In this document: positions 1 to 9,660 of the stretch, one piece after another
Numbering within the stretch: the stretch's first letter is position 1
Layout of the letters: each line of letters begins with the position of its first letter
From: Sphingobacterium thalpophilum
GTDB taxonomy: Bacteria > Bacteroidota > Bacteroidia > Sphingobacteriales > Sphingobacteriaceae
Length of the DNA stretch: 64,000 bases
Direction: 5' to 3'
Assembly (NCBI RefSeq): GCF_038396785.1
Contig: NZ_CP151087.1
Coordinates: 2,480,001 to 2,544,000, forward strand
Translations under genes and position numbers: made by a program
The notes under the pieces: model-generated
The model's input: only the letters and a program-made list of their open reading frames with translations
Told to the model about the DNA's origin: nothing
The model's database searches: none

Positions 1-1296
1 AATTGGATTTTGTCGGTTTGAAACCGTCCCCATTAGATTAATACCTGCTTTAAATCGATCATTAATATTAAAATCGTTATTTAATGTCAATGTATAGCGG
101 CGTAGATCTACACCTTTCGTAGCTCCTTTTTCATCGTACAAACCACTGGACAAATAATAGCTATGTCCGTCATTACCACCCGAAATAGATGCAGAATACT
201 GCTGATTCAGCGCCTGACGATAAAGTTCTTTCCCCCAGTCTGTTTGTTGTGAACGCAATTGATTGATTGACTGCTGCACGTCCGGCGACAAAGCCGCTAA
301 ACCACCCGAACGATAAGCATCCAGTGCATCTGCTTTGTTTAGTATCCGCATAATCGCACCTTTGTTCGTACGATAATTTAGATCCGTGCGGTTTGCCATC
401 AATAACTCAAAGTCAACCTTCTCGTCAGCATTCATCAGATTGAGATTGTTGTAATCTGGGCGTTCGGTCACAAAGGTATTTGCTGAGACCTGCAATTTTG
501 CGGGACCAGATTTACCTCTTTTTGTGGTAATCACAATGACCCCATTTGCTGCCCGGGCACCATAAATCGATGTTGCCGCTGCATCTTTTAATACTGTAAT
601 ATCGGCGATATCATCAGGATTGATACCCGCAATAGGAAGATTTGTCAAGCTATTGAGGTTGTCCTTATCAATTCGATTAGGCATTTCAGTTCCCTCAATG
701 GGCAAACCATCAATTACCCATAATGGATCTTGTGTTCCATTGAGTGATACTGTACCACGGATACGAATCTGAGGAGCACTATTGGGGCCGCCACTAAAAT
801 TACTCAGTTGCAAACCTGCGACCTGACCGGCCAACATTTCGTCGATCGATGAAACTCCTGTTTGTTTGATATCAGCGACATTGATTTTATTGTAAGCCGT
901 CGTATTCTTACGTTTTTTGATATCCGTATAACCTGTTACGATCACCTCATCCAAAGATTCACCACTTGGCTGAAGCAAGATTGTCTTATGATCCTGAAAT
1001 ACCGGCACCTGAATACGCTGGTACCCGACATAGCTAATCGTTACATATTTTAAATTACTAGGCACTTTTAAGCGAAATTCTCCAGCCGCATCGGTCAATG
1101 AACCCAATGCCGACTGCTGCACCTGATTAGGTACACCGATATCTTCTGCTACTGCCGAACTTTCAACGACAACTGTCGCCCCCACGACAGGTTTTAGCGT
1201 GACCGCATCCAGAACCTTTCCTTTCAATTCTCTGGATTCCTGCGCATGCGCAACGTGCACACACATGAAGGTCAACGGTATTAAAAACTTATTCAT
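1..1296 (-). CDS. SusC/RagA-type TonB-dependent outer membrane transporter, N-terminal part
   Basis: The gene runs off the left edge; 432 codons are visible. The ATG at 1296 opens a signal peptide (MNKFLIPLTFMCVHVAHAQ). A carboxypeptidase-regulatory-like beta-sandwich follows (about residues 22-105, KGKVLDAVTLKPVVGATV), then a DEVIVTGY box and the TonB plug with its IYGARAANGVIVITTKRG signature near residue 250. These are typical of SusC proteins, which import glycans or peptides through the outer membrane with a SusD lipoprotein partner. The start lies 19 bp after the stop of the metallopeptidase gene, so the two are probably cotranscribed. A SusD gene is expected to the left of the window. 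The substrate cannot be told; the peptidase neighbour hints at peptides. Confidence 0.93.
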   Translation of the reverse strand, partial: MNKFLIPLTFMCVHVAHAQESRELKGKVLDAVTLKPVVGATVVVESSAVAEDIGVPNQVQQSALGSLTDAAGEFRLKVPSNLKYVTISYVGYQRIQVPVFQDHKTILLQPSGESLDEVIVTGYTDIKKRKNTTAYNKINVADIKQTGVSSIDEMLAGQVAGLQLSNFSGGPNSAPQIRIRGTVSLNGTQDPLWVIDGLPIEGTEMPNRIDKDNLNSLTNLPIAGINPDDIADITVLKDAAATSIYGARAANGVIVITTKRGKSGPAKLQVSANTFVTERPDYNNLNLMNADEKVDFELLMANRTDLNYRTNKGAIMRILNKADALDAYRSGGLAALSPDVQQSINQLRSQQTDWGKELYRQALNQQYSASISGGNDGHSYYLSSGLYDEKGATKGVDLRRYTLTLNNDFNINDRFKAGINLMGTVSNRQNPI

Positions 1297-1315
1297 TTTG
1301 GTAGATGTTAATATA

Positions 1316-3919
1316 TTAGTTTAATTCTAAGGTATTTGCAATACGTAATAAAAGATCCATGTAATGCGATTTCGTCGTCGCATCACCAGTCCGTTGCTTT
1401 TGTTTCAACAACTGGTAAATCTCATATAATTCAGCTCGTTTATACGTCAGCATATCGGACGTGCGTATCATACCAGTGACATGTACATTCCGCAGTCCAG
1501 CTTGTGAAGAAGATACATGTTGCGGATGTAAACATAGATCAGGTTGTGTCGCTTCAACCAGTTGCTCAATGCCTGCCAATTTCTTCGCATTTAGTTTCTC
1601 CATCGATTTGTTGGTAGATACCATCAGCACATCCACATAGTTTTGTTGCAGCATCCGTGTTTTAAGATCCAACGATTGTCCGCTGATGGTTTTAGCAAAA
1701 ACCGTCTGACGTACAGAAGTTAAAAACTCCGGTGCGCTCCATGCTTTCTTACTTCCGAAAAGATTTTCCATCTCAACCATACGCAGCAAACGTTCATCAT
1801 TGACCAGTTTATACAACATAGCGTACTGAAATTCACGTTGTAAGTTATAAGGAGCATACTCAAATGGTCCTATCGGAGAATCTTTCAATGGAAAAGTTTT
1901 TGCCATCAGCTCCGGGACGAACAACCACTCAGGCATATAAAAGACATTCTTCTTGAGGTACTCCAAAGCGCGCACTTGTTTGTCTTTTGGTACTGGACTA
2001 TAGGCATCTTTTTGATCACCCAAAACAGCATTTTCGAGGTAAATACCACCAATATTATTTAAAACATGATCAGCATATGCATACCATTGTCCAACCACGC
2101 CCATATACAACTTACCGGCACGATAGTAATCATCGCCAACATTGGTTGTCCAGTTGATAATATTAGGCATCATGCGACGCAGGTTCAGCATACCATATTC
2201 CCCAGCTTTCATGGCGTCATCACCAAGATCTTCCGATTGAGCCCGCGGATCAACGATATTTTTAGAATCTTGCTGTTCACCGTAATGATAGATAGGATCA
2301 TGTACATGGCTGTCAATTTCCTTTCTCAGCAAAGGGATCTCATCCCAAGGCTGCGTTTTGCCATACCAACGGTAAGCCCAGCCAATGGCATACTTGTCGT
2401 AAGCACCGATCACGGGAGTAATCTGTTCCACACCATCTTCGGGTTGTGCCACATAATTGAAACGAGCGTAATCCATGATGGAAGGAGCGGTCCCTCCCAT
2501 TTTAGCGGTGAAGCTTTTGCTACGCAACGAATCAACAGGGAAACTTGCCGAAGAGCCCATATTGTGCATCAATCCAAGCGTGTGTCCAATTTCATGGGAC
2601 GACACAAAACGAATGGCATGTGCCATTTTCTCATCGGAGAAAACATTAGCACGTACTGATGTATCTACGATACCGGTCTGTATGCGCATCCAACTGTTCA
2701 AAATAGTCATGACGTTGTGCCACCAAATCACGTCAGCTTCTAATATCTCCCCTGAGCGTGGATCAACAACAGATGGCCCCATGGCATTAGCTTGAGCAGA
2801 TGCTGCGTATACAATAGAAGAAACATTAGCGTCGTCTGGATCAAATTTGACACTATCCGGCTGTTGTTTGGCCAGAATTGCATTTTTGAAGCCAGCAGCT
2901 TCAAAGGCGACCTGCCAATCATGTACGCCATCAATAATGGCCTGACGCCATTGTTTTGGGGTCGCTGGGTCCAAATAAAAGACAATCGGTTTTTTGGGTT
3001 CGACCAGCTCCCCTTTCAGATAGCGCGCTTTGTCTTCGTCACGCGGTTCCAAACGCCAGCGATTGACCAGATTTTTCTTATCCAGTTCTTGTTGTTTATC
3101 GTTAAAATACCAACGCGGCGAAGTAAAGAAACCAACCCTTGGATCTGCAAACCGGGCAACCATAGGCGTTTCAGGCAGTTCGTAAAGGTTACTTGTAATT
3201 TCCAAAGAAACCGGTACAGATTCATTACCTTCCGTCACCTTGGTAGAAAATACAGACTTCACAACGATATTATTCGCATAGGATTTGATATCTTCAACTG
3301 TAGATATACTGGTTTTAGGTGAAGTTCCCAAACCCAAGGAAGTAAACACATCCGTAAAACTCTTTTCTGAACCATCAAATACCTTATTGACTTTGATTAC
3401 AACAGCACTTGAATCTTTTGAATAACTTTCAATCTTAAAAGATTCAATATAAGAAGGGCGGTAATTATCGTATACCGAAGCGGCTATTGCGTCACCTTTA
3501 GGGACTTCCACCTGAGGTTTGATCTCCGAAACCCACACTTCTTTCTTCTCCTTGCGGAGTGTAAACCGGATGACCTTATTTTCATAATTCATTCCTTTGT
3601 TTACCCCAGCCTCATTTAAAGCCAATGGAACGGAAGACAGCTTCTGTATCAACAGAATATCCTGTCCCATTTTCTTCAATGGAATTTCAAAATAGTAATT
3701 ATTTTCCTTACGAATTACCGTAAACATACCAGTATCAACCCGGGCATCTTTAAACAATTTGTCGTACGCAGCTGTCGTATCTTTCTTGGCAATAGAATCT
3801 TTAGCAGAAGTAACCGTTTCTTTTTTTCGCAGGCCTACTGTTTGCAATAATGAACAAGATTGCATTAGACCAGCGGAAAATAAAAGACCTATGGCTAACT
3901 TAGTGTAAGTGTTTTTCAT
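1316..3919 (-). CDS. Zinc-dependent metallopeptidase lipoprotein (DUF5117/DUF4953 type)
   Basis: This is an 867-residue exported protein. I chose the ATG at 3919 rather than the upstream in-frame ATG at 3973, because it places a lipoprotein signal (LLFSAGLMQSC) at the N-terminus. The zinc site HEIGHTLGLMHN lies at residues 442-453, giving the metzincin-like HExxHxxGxxH pattern. The large N-terminal region, starting around FTVIRKENNYYFEIP, is typical of the Bacteroidota family annotated as zinc-dependent metalloprotease with DUF5117 and DUF5118. It is probably anchored in the outer membrane or periplasm and degrades proteins or peptides. It is the first gene of an apparent operon with SusC. 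A box array at 4221-4271 lies upstream. Family identity is good; substrate is unknown. Confidence 0.9.
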   Translation of the reverse strand: MKNTYTKLAIGLLFSAGLMQSCSLLQTVGLRKKETVTSAKDSIAKKDTTAAYDKLFKDARVDTGMFTVIRKENNYYFEIPLKKMGQDILLIQKLSSVPLALNEAGVNKGMNYENKVIRFTLRKEKKEVWVSEIKPQVEVPKGDAIAASVYDNYRPSYIESFKIESYSKDSSAVVIKVNKVFDGSEKSFTDVFTSLGLGTSPKTSISTVEDIKSYANNIVVKSVFSTKVTEGNESVPVSLEITSNLYELPETPMVARFADPRVGFFTSPRWYFNDKQQELDKKNLVNRWRLEPRDEDKARYLKGELVEPKKPIVFYLDPATPKQWRQAIIDGVHDWQVAFEAAGFKNAILAKQQPDSVKFDPDDANVSSIVYAASAQANAMGPSVVDPRSGEILEADVIWWHNVMTILNSWMRIQTGIVDTSVRANVFSDEKMAHAIRFVSSHEIGHTLGLMHNMGSSASFPVDSLRSKSFTAKMGGTAPSIMDYARFNYVAQPEDGVEQITPVIGAYDKYAIGWAYRWYGKTQPWDEIPLLRKEIDSHVHDPIYHYGEQQDSKNIVDPRAQSEDLGDDAMKAGEYGMLNLRRMMPNIINWTTNVGDDYYRAGKLYMGVVGQWYAYADHVLNNIGGIYLENAVLGDQKDAYSPVPKDKQVRALEYLKKNVFYMPEWLFVPELMAKTFPLKDSPIGPFEYAPYNLQREFQYAMLYKLVNDERLLRMVEMENLFGSKKAWSAPEFLTSVRQTVFAKTISGQSLDLKTRMLQQNYVDVLMVSTNKSMEKLNAKKLAGIEQLVEATQPDLCLHPQHVSSSQAGLRNVHVTGMIRTSDMLTYKRAELYEIYQLLKQKQRTGDATTKSHYMDLLLRIANTLELN

Positions 3920-4299
3920 CAAATAAATATTTTGAGCCCTTGTTTTCAAAGGTGATATCTGAGCTCGTTGCACTCCATGTGTTTTTCAAAAGTGATGACG
4001 GATCATCAAGCTATTATCTCGTGTTATCCATAAGCTAATTTTAGCTTACTACAGAACGATTAGAAAGTAATTTTGTCTATTCCAAGCAGGTCAATTCCAA
4101 GTCATTTATACTTAAAACTTATGCTATTTGATCGGATAGGATTAGGCTAACCACGAACTAATATTTCTAGATTAGGAGCCAAATTTGTTAAAAATATTAT
4201 ACAGAAAAGTATGCAAAGCGATGAACACGCAGTTTAAAGGTATGAACACGCGCTACAAAAACATGAACACGTAAACCGACCATCTTTTATTCTTCATTT
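3920..4299. other. Intergenic region upstream of the peptidase-SusC operon
   Basis: These 380 bp hold no credible gene. They carry the 21-bp-spaced box array (4221-4271, listed separately) and an 18-bp dyad at 4031-4048 (taagctaa, tt, ttagctta). The dyad has only two central bases, so it suits a dimeric DNA-binding protein better than an RNA hairpin. On the minus strand a near-match to the Bacteroidota -7 box (CACCTTTG, one base off TAnnTTTG) occurs at about 3946-3953. No response regulator gene is present, although LytS-type kinases are usually paired with one. Confidence 0.7.
4221..4271 (-). promoter_or_regulatory. Array of three 9-bp direct repeats at 21-bp spacing, putative LytTR-regulator site
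   Basis: ATGAACACG occurs at 4221-4229, 4242-4250 and 4263-4271. The start-to-start distance is exactly 21 bp both times, leaving 12-bp spacers that do not resemble each other. On the minus strand each box reads CGTGTTCAT, which contains the GTTnAT core of LytTR-family binding sites; those sites are 9-bp direct repeats with about 12-bp spacers. The array lies just past the stop of a LytS-type histidine kinase and about 300 bp before the peptidase start. Repeat geometry is directly seen; the regulator assignment is inferred. Confidence 0.6.
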
Positions 4300-5667
4300 T
4301 CAACTGGATGAGAGTGGTAAGTATACCGAAAAAAAGTCCGATTCTATCCCGTACCGAAAGCCCGACATCGCATAATAACGATAGATGGATGCTAAATAAT
4401 TAAGTCCGTACCCCTCACCTTCCAGCTCTGCCCCCTGTCTGGGCTGCCAGTTATTGCGGATTTCCAGCACGTTTTCTTCAACAAGATAGATGATCTGAAT
4501 CTTCAGCGGATGTTCGATCGAAATACGGGTATGCTTGATCGCATTTTCTACCAGCATCTGCAGGCCCAAGCGTGGAATTTTCCGATCCAAACATGTTGCT
4601 GGCAGCCGAATTTCCATATCACTTAAGGCCGCTCCGAACCGCACCTGCTGTAAAAAGAAATAGGCTTTGGCCAATTCCAGCTCCTCCCCCAATGATGACC
4701 ATTCGGCTTCATCTGTGCGGAGCATCTTCCGGTAGACTTTTGTCATCTTGCCAATAAAAGACTTCGCAAGATCATTGTCCTTTCCAATCAGGTATTGAAG
4801 CGACCCAAATGTATTGAATAAAAAATGCGGATTGATCTGCTGCCGCAGTTGAACCAACTGCATGCGCGTATATTCATTCTCTTGCTTCAGGGATTGTAGT
4901 TTCAGTTGCTGAATCTTGCGACGCTCCACGATATTAAAGTAGATTAACACCATAGCTACCAACATCAAGCCCACACCAAGCAAGATGCTATACGTTAGCA
5001 ATTCTTGGATTTCCTCTTCAATACTCAGCAACAGGACATACACCTTGATTTCACCACCCACTAAAAGAATGTTACAGGGATACGAATTGACCATAACGTC
5101 CAGCTGAAGAAAATCAGATTTCACAATCTGTCCTTGTTTTGCAACTGCTGTACTGGCCCGCTTACCCCACTTTCGATTATCTGGAGAATACACACATAAT
5201 CCACGGTCGTCGTAAATCTCGAAATAAGCTCGTCTTCCGAAATTGAGTTCCGCGAAATAGGCATTCAATTTTACTACATCCAGATAAATGTGATATAGTC
5301 GGTGATTTATTGTCCGTGTGCGTAACAAGGTAAGCATTCGCTGATTGACAGAGTCCGCTTGTCCAACCGGCAAAACGACCAACAGCTAGTCAGCACTTTC
5401 TTTTAGATCAAAGGCGGGCTGATTTAAGATCTTTTTTTCCGAAAGGAATAGATCTTGCTGCAACAACTCCAATTGCTTTTTGACAAGCAACATATTCTCA
5501 TCTGCAAAATCGATCAGTATCCTCTTCTTAAGGAGGTCTACTTTATGATGGATAATACCGAGCAAGCCCCCCCCAATCAACAACAACAAAAACAAACAGG
5601 CAGTCAGGATGATACTATTCTTCTGTTCGGCATTTTTAAATCGAAATTTCACGCTGCAAAAATACAT
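4300..5667 (-). pseudogene. LytS/YehU-type sensor histidine kinase interrupted by an in-frame TAG
   Basis: Two open frames in the same phase (5667-5386 and 5385-4300) are separated only by a TAG at 5386-5388. Read through, they give one two-membrane-span sensor kinase of about 455 residues. The first span (residues about 19-44, SIILTACLFLLLLIGGG) and a coiled segment are before the stop. The rest of the extracytoplasmic domain, the second span (LLTYSILLGVGLMLVAMVLI), a coiled linker and the His_kinase domain follow. The phosphoacceptor motif is QINPHFLFNTFGSLQYL, and LGLQMLVENAIKH is the N box. A separate restart could only use TTG at 5382 and would lack the first span. No response regulator is adjacent. 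It is a nonsense-mutated gene or a sequencing error. Confidence 0.85.
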
Positions 5668-5766
5668 GAAATTTTTAAAAGCCTATGCAAAGCACTTCGC
5701 AAGAAAGGCTTTAACGCGGCCTCTTGTCAATGAAAAACGACATAATCCAAGCCCTTTTCAAAATAA

Positions 5767-8700
5767 ATGCATCACATAACTGAGATTAATAATAATTTTC
5801 TGATTTTTGTAACCACAAAAAATTCCAAAGTGTCAAAAGCAACATTTATAAAAGTTGTGAAACGTATCGCTATCGTTTTTACAAGCATCGCCGTACTACT
5901 CGTTATCAGCATATTATCTATTCCTTATATATTCGAAAATGAAGTAAACAGCAAGGTCAAATCGCTCGTAAACGAGCACATTACAGGTGAATTAAATTAT
6001 TCCAAAGTAAGATTAACCTTCTTTGATCAATTCCCTTTGCTTACTGCATCGATGGATGATGTCTTACTAAAAGGGGCCGAACCTTTCAAAAACGACACGC
6101 TGCTCGCTGCAAAAAAAGTCAGTTTTGGCGTGGACCTTATGAGTCTTCTCAAATCTAAAATTGTAATCGACAAGTTTATCGTTAACAGCGGGAAGATCAA
6201 TATCCTGGTTGATTCTTTGGGAAATGCCAATTACAATATTTATAAATCTAGCTCCGCTGATGCTACAAAAACACAAGACAATTCCGAAAGCAGTGCTTTA
6301 GCCTTCCAACTGATTAAACTTGAAAAAACAAATCTCCATTATGAAGATCGCTCCATTCCGCTACAGATAGAGGCAAAAGATCTGGAATATGAGGGTAAGG
6401 GAGATCTGATGTCAAATATCTTTGACTTGAACACACGTGCAAAAATTGCATCCTTTTCATTTTCCTTTGACAATGAATTGTATGTGGACAAAAAGTCGAT
6501 CGATGCCAATTTGCTAACACGGATCAATACCAATACCTTATCTTTCGTCTTCGAACGAAATGATATTAAAATAAATCAATTACCGGTTCGTTTCCGTGGG
6601 TTGTTGTCTTTTATCTCCCATGGTTATCACCTGGATTTCAAATTAAAATCACAGGAAAGCACCTTGGCCGAATTACTTTCATTAGTCCCAAATAGCTACG
6701 CTTCTTGGATCAAGGACCTCTCCGTGAAAGGTACATCGGAGGTTTTTGTCAATTTAGAAGGAGACTATATTGTCGACAACAACAAAATGCCTAATCTTTC
6801 CCTTGGACTCATGGTCAACAATGGCTTTCTCGCGTATAAACAATCCACCAATCCGCTAACAGACTGGAATGCAAAATTACGGATAGACCTGCCGGCACTG
6901 AATCCAGACTCACTACAAATTGATCTGAAACAATTTGACTTTAAAGTTGCTTCAGGCTATTTCAATGCACAGGGCAACATTGCGGGTTTACACCCTGTAA
7001 CCGTGCATGCCAACATAAAAAGTGATCTTGATCTCGGTAAACTCAATGAATCCCTACAATTCTCAGACTTTTCATTTGGTGGAAAATGGAATCTTTACGC
7101 AAAAATCGACGGAACATACGCCAAAGCTATTCGTAAGGTAGGACTTCAAAAACGCGAACAGGAATACATTGCATCCATTCCTACTTTTGATATCAAAAAT
7201 ACACTCGTCGATGGTAAATTCAAATTGGCGAACCTCCCACAGGGGTTGGACAAAATTGCTTATCGTCTGGAAGCAAAGGATCCCGATGGCCAATTAAAAA
7301 GTGCATCAATAGCAATCCATGATATTTCTGTTCAGGCGCTTAACAACTATATAAAGGGTTTTATTTCAATAACAGATTTTAATAAAATTGCGGTCAACTC
7401 GGATTTAAAAGCTTCATTTAATTTAGCAGATATCAAAAATTTCTATCCCATTAAACAAGTTGAATTGGCAGGGTTGGTGGATGTCAACCTTATGGCAAAA
7501 GGTTATGTGGATCTCAAACGAAACATTTTTCCCGAAACCAATACATCCATCGTGATGAAGAATGGCTTGATCAAGTCAAATGATTATCCTATCCCGATGG
7601 AAAATATTCAGGTCGAAGCTTTTGTCAATAGCGAAAAAGGCTCACTTCGAGATCTGAATGTCAAAATCCTACCGGTATCATTTACATTTGCTGGCGAACC
7701 ATTTTTCTTGAATGCAGACCTCAAGAACTTCAATAATATCAAGTACAGCATACAATCCAAGGGTAAGCTTAATCTCGGCCCTATTTATAAACTCTTTGCA
7801 TTAGATGGTACCAATGTCGATGGTTTTATCTATACGGATTTCAGTTTAAAAGGTTTACAGAGCGATGCCACCAATGGTCATTATAACCGACTCCAAAATA
7901 GTGGTCAGTTAAGTATTGGAAACATCCAGGTTCAGTCCGACATGCTTCCACAGCCTATTGCAATTAGAAGTGGGAACTTCAGTTTTTATCAGGAGAAAAT
8001 GAATTTCGATAAATTCTTGGTAGCCTATGCGAAGAATGATATTTCCATCAAAGGATTTCTCAACAACATTATTAATTATGCAACAAGTAGTCAAGCACCG
8101 TTAAAGGGGCAATTTACACTCAGCAGCAAGAAAATCAATGTGGATGATTTTATGGTTTTTGCTTCTCCGGCCACATCGACGACTGCAAGCTCTTCGGAAA
8201 GTGGTGTAGTTCTTCTGCCTAAAAATTTGGACGTTCAGGTCTTGGGGCTTGTCAATGCCATAGCATATAATAAAATGAATATCAAAGACTTCAAAGGTGA
8301 CCTACAGGTAAAAGACGGTAAGATGATTCTTCATAAGACAAACTTTGAACTAGCGGGACTGAAAGTAGATATGAACGGAAGCTATCGTCCTATAAATCCA
8401 CGTAGAGCAAGTTTTGATTATGCTGTGAAAGCTGACAGCTTTGATATTCAACGCGCTTACAAAGAGATACCGCTATTCAGAGAAATGGTTAGCTCTGCCA
8501 AAAATGCTTATGGCCTGGTTTCATTGGATTATAAATTGGGTGGTTTATTGAATGGCAATATGCAACCAGTAATGCCCTCCATCGTCGGCGATGGATCCCT
8601 AACACTGAATCAAATTAAATTCAGAGGCTTCAAGTTACTTAATGGAATTAGTCAATCTACTTCCAAGGAAAAATTGAAAGATGGCGAAGTGAAAAAAGTT

Positions 8701-9003
8701 GTTATTAAATCCCATATCAAAAATAATGTGATGACCATCGAACGCACGAAAATGAAAATGATGGGATTCAGGCCTCGTTTTGAAGGTCAAGTGACCTTAG
8801 ATGGGCGGATGAACCTGGGTTTTCGACTGGGCTTACCTCCTTTTGGAATCTTTGGGATACCTATGCGAATTACGGGCACTCCAGATAACTTTCACTTAAA
8901 AATGGGAAAATACAAAGAAGAAGATCTCGACATGGAAATGGATGACGAGGACAACAAAGTATATAAAGAATCTCAAAAGACGCAAGAATCACAGGCTAAA
9001 TAA
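5767..9003 (+). CDS. AsmA family protein
   Basis: This 1078-residue protein has a single N-terminal membrane span (RIAIVFTSIAVLLVISILSIPYIF) followed by a long beta-rich periplasmic region. The segment NSKVKSLVNEHITGELNYSKV just after the span is the classic AsmA start. The C-terminal part (about 880-1050) is the AsmA-like C-terminal domain, ending in the GFRLGLPPFGIFGIPMRITGT segment common in Bacteroidota. AsmA-type proteins form inner-membrane-anchored bridges linked to phospholipid transport to the outer membrane. A GTG at 5830 is a possible shorter start that puts the span closer to the N-terminus. It is divergent from the kinase pseudogene. The C-terminus is acidic (EEDLDMEMDDEDNK). Confidence 0.88.
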   Translation: MHHITEINNNFLIFVTTKNSKVSKATFIKVVKRIAIVFTSIAVLLVISILSIPYIFENEVNSKVKSLVNEHITGELNYSKVRLTFFDQFPLLTASMDDVLLKGAEPFKNDTLLAAKKVSFGVDLMSLLKSKIVIDKFIVNSGKINILVDSLGNANYNIYKSSSADATKTQDNSESSALAFQLIKLEKTNLHYEDRSIPLQIEAKDLEYEGKGDLMSNIFDLNTRAKIASFSFSFDNELYVDKKSIDANLLTRINTNTLSFVFERNDIKINQLPVRFRGLLSFISHGYHLDFKLKSQESTLAELLSLVPNSYASWIKDLSVKGTSEVFVNLEGDYIVDNNKMPNLSLGLMVNNGFLAYKQSTNPLTDWNAKLRIDLPALNPDSLQIDLKQFDFKVASGYFNAQGNIAGLHPVTVHANIKSDLDLGKLNESLQFSDFSFGGKWNLYAKIDGTYAKAIRKVGLQKREQEYIASIPTFDIKNTLVDGKFKLANLPQGLDKIAYRLEAKDPDGQLKSASIAIHDISVQALNNYIKGFISITDFNKIAVNSDLKASFNLADIKNFYPIKQVELAGLVDVNLMAKGYVDLKRNIFPETNTSIVMKNGLIKSNDYPIPMENIQVEAFVNSEKGSLRDLNVKILPVSFTFAGEPFFLNADLKNFNNIKYSIQSKGKLNLGPIYKLFALDGTNVDGFIYTDFSLKGLQSDATNGHYNRLQNSGQLSIGNIQVQSDMLPQPIAIRSGNFSFYQEKMNFDKFLVAYAKNDISIKGFLNNIINYATSSQAPLKGQFTLSSKKINVDDFMVFASPATSTTASSSESGVVLLPKNLDVQVLGLVNAIAYNKMNIKDFKGDLQVKDGKMILHKTNFELAGLKVDMNGSYRPINPRRASFDYAVKADSFDIQRAYKEIPLFREMVSSAKNAYGLVSLDYKLGGLLNGNMQPVMPSIVGDGSLTLNQIKFRGFKLLNGISQSTSKEKLKDGEVKKVVIKSHIKNNVMTIERTKMKMMGFRPRFEGQVTLDGRMNLGFRLGLPPFGIFGIPMRITGTPDNFHLKMGKYKEEDLDMEMDDEDNKVYKESQKTQESQAK

Positions 9004-9050
9004 ACTCGCAATAAGTTCTAGTAAAGTCTGTCAACACAATAGTGCTGCAG

Positions 9051-9104
9051 TAAAAACGTTGTTTAATATAACAGAAAGATTTGTTAACTTAAACAACGTT
9101 TTTA
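9051..9104 (+). terminator. Perfect 16-bp inverted repeat, probable terminator or operator
   Basis: TAAAAACGTTGTTTAA (9051-9066) is repeated as its exact reverse complement at 9089-9104. The 22-nt middle can pair further (taaca with tgtta), giving a hairpin of about 21 pairs with a small internal bulge. The right arm ends in TTTTTA and is followed by more T residues. It lies 48 bp after the asmA-like gene and ends 14 bp before the next ATG, so it could terminate asmA, control the small downstream gene, or both. Confidence 0.6.
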
Positions 9105-9117
9105 ATTTTTGAAAACC

Positions 9118-9645
9118 ATGAGATATATACTAATTATACCCATTGCAATGCTATCCATTTACAGTTGGTCCAGTTTCAAGACCGTTAACGATCAGAAAAA
9201 CCCCTTATATGGGAAAGTATTCCGTGAGATCAATGAAATTGCTGAATTAAAATCTTATACCTATACAACTGGTGCGCTTATTGAAACCGACAAGAATACC
9301 CAAGGAGACTTTCGCTTTGCTGCCGGCTATTTTACAAATGCCAAAAATGGTGTTTGTATTTTAGAGGAATTGTTACCCGATGATAGCAAAGGTAAAGTCA
9401 AATACAAGATTTTGGATACCATCAATATTCAAAAACTGAAGTCCAACGAGCAACTCAGCTTATGCAACTGCAAGCAAGTTGACAAACCAGACAGCGAAAT
9501 TATAGCTATTAGCCGGGTCGATGAAAGCAAAGAATATTTCGACAAAATCATCAAGGCATGGCGAATGGATACCAAAAGCCAAAAAATTATTCCTTTAAAA
9601 GACACAAAGGGTATCAGCTGCCTCAATGAAGGCTATGGCATCTAG
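9118..9645 (+). CDS. Small exported protein of unknown function
   Basis: This 175-residue protein has a hydrophobic N-terminus (MRYILIIPIAMLSIYSWSSF) that looks like a signal peptide or anchor. ATG at 9118 is preferred over the in-frame TTG at 9109. The mature part has three cysteines near Cys-Asn-Cys (SLCNCKQVDKP) and a C-terminal cysteine (GISCLNEGYG), so a disulphide is possible. I do not recognise a family. It starts immediately after a long inverted repeat. Confidence 0.7.
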   Translation: MRYILIIPIAMLSIYSWSSFKTVNDQKNPLYGKVFREINEIAELKSYTYTTGALIETDKNTQGDFRFAAGYFTNAKNGVCILEELLPDDSKGKVKYKILDTINIQKLKSNEQLSLCNCKQVDKPDSEIIAISRVDESKEYFDKIIKAWRMDTKSQKIIPLKDTKGISCLNEGYGI

Positions 9646-9660
9646 CGGCGACAGGATTTT

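Noticed and set aside
2066..2659. 197-residue open frame antisense to the metallopeptidase
   Set aside because: It lies wholly inside a gene with strong motifs and has no family features.
5386..5388. Pyrrolysine or readthrough use of the TAG
   Set aside because: Other genes in the window use TAG as a normal stop (for example 9643-9645), and no recoding signal is visible.
5455..5733. 92-residue open frame antisense to the kinase N-terminus
   Set aside because: Its Gln-rich product is the shadow of the first membrane span; the minus-strand reading makes sense.
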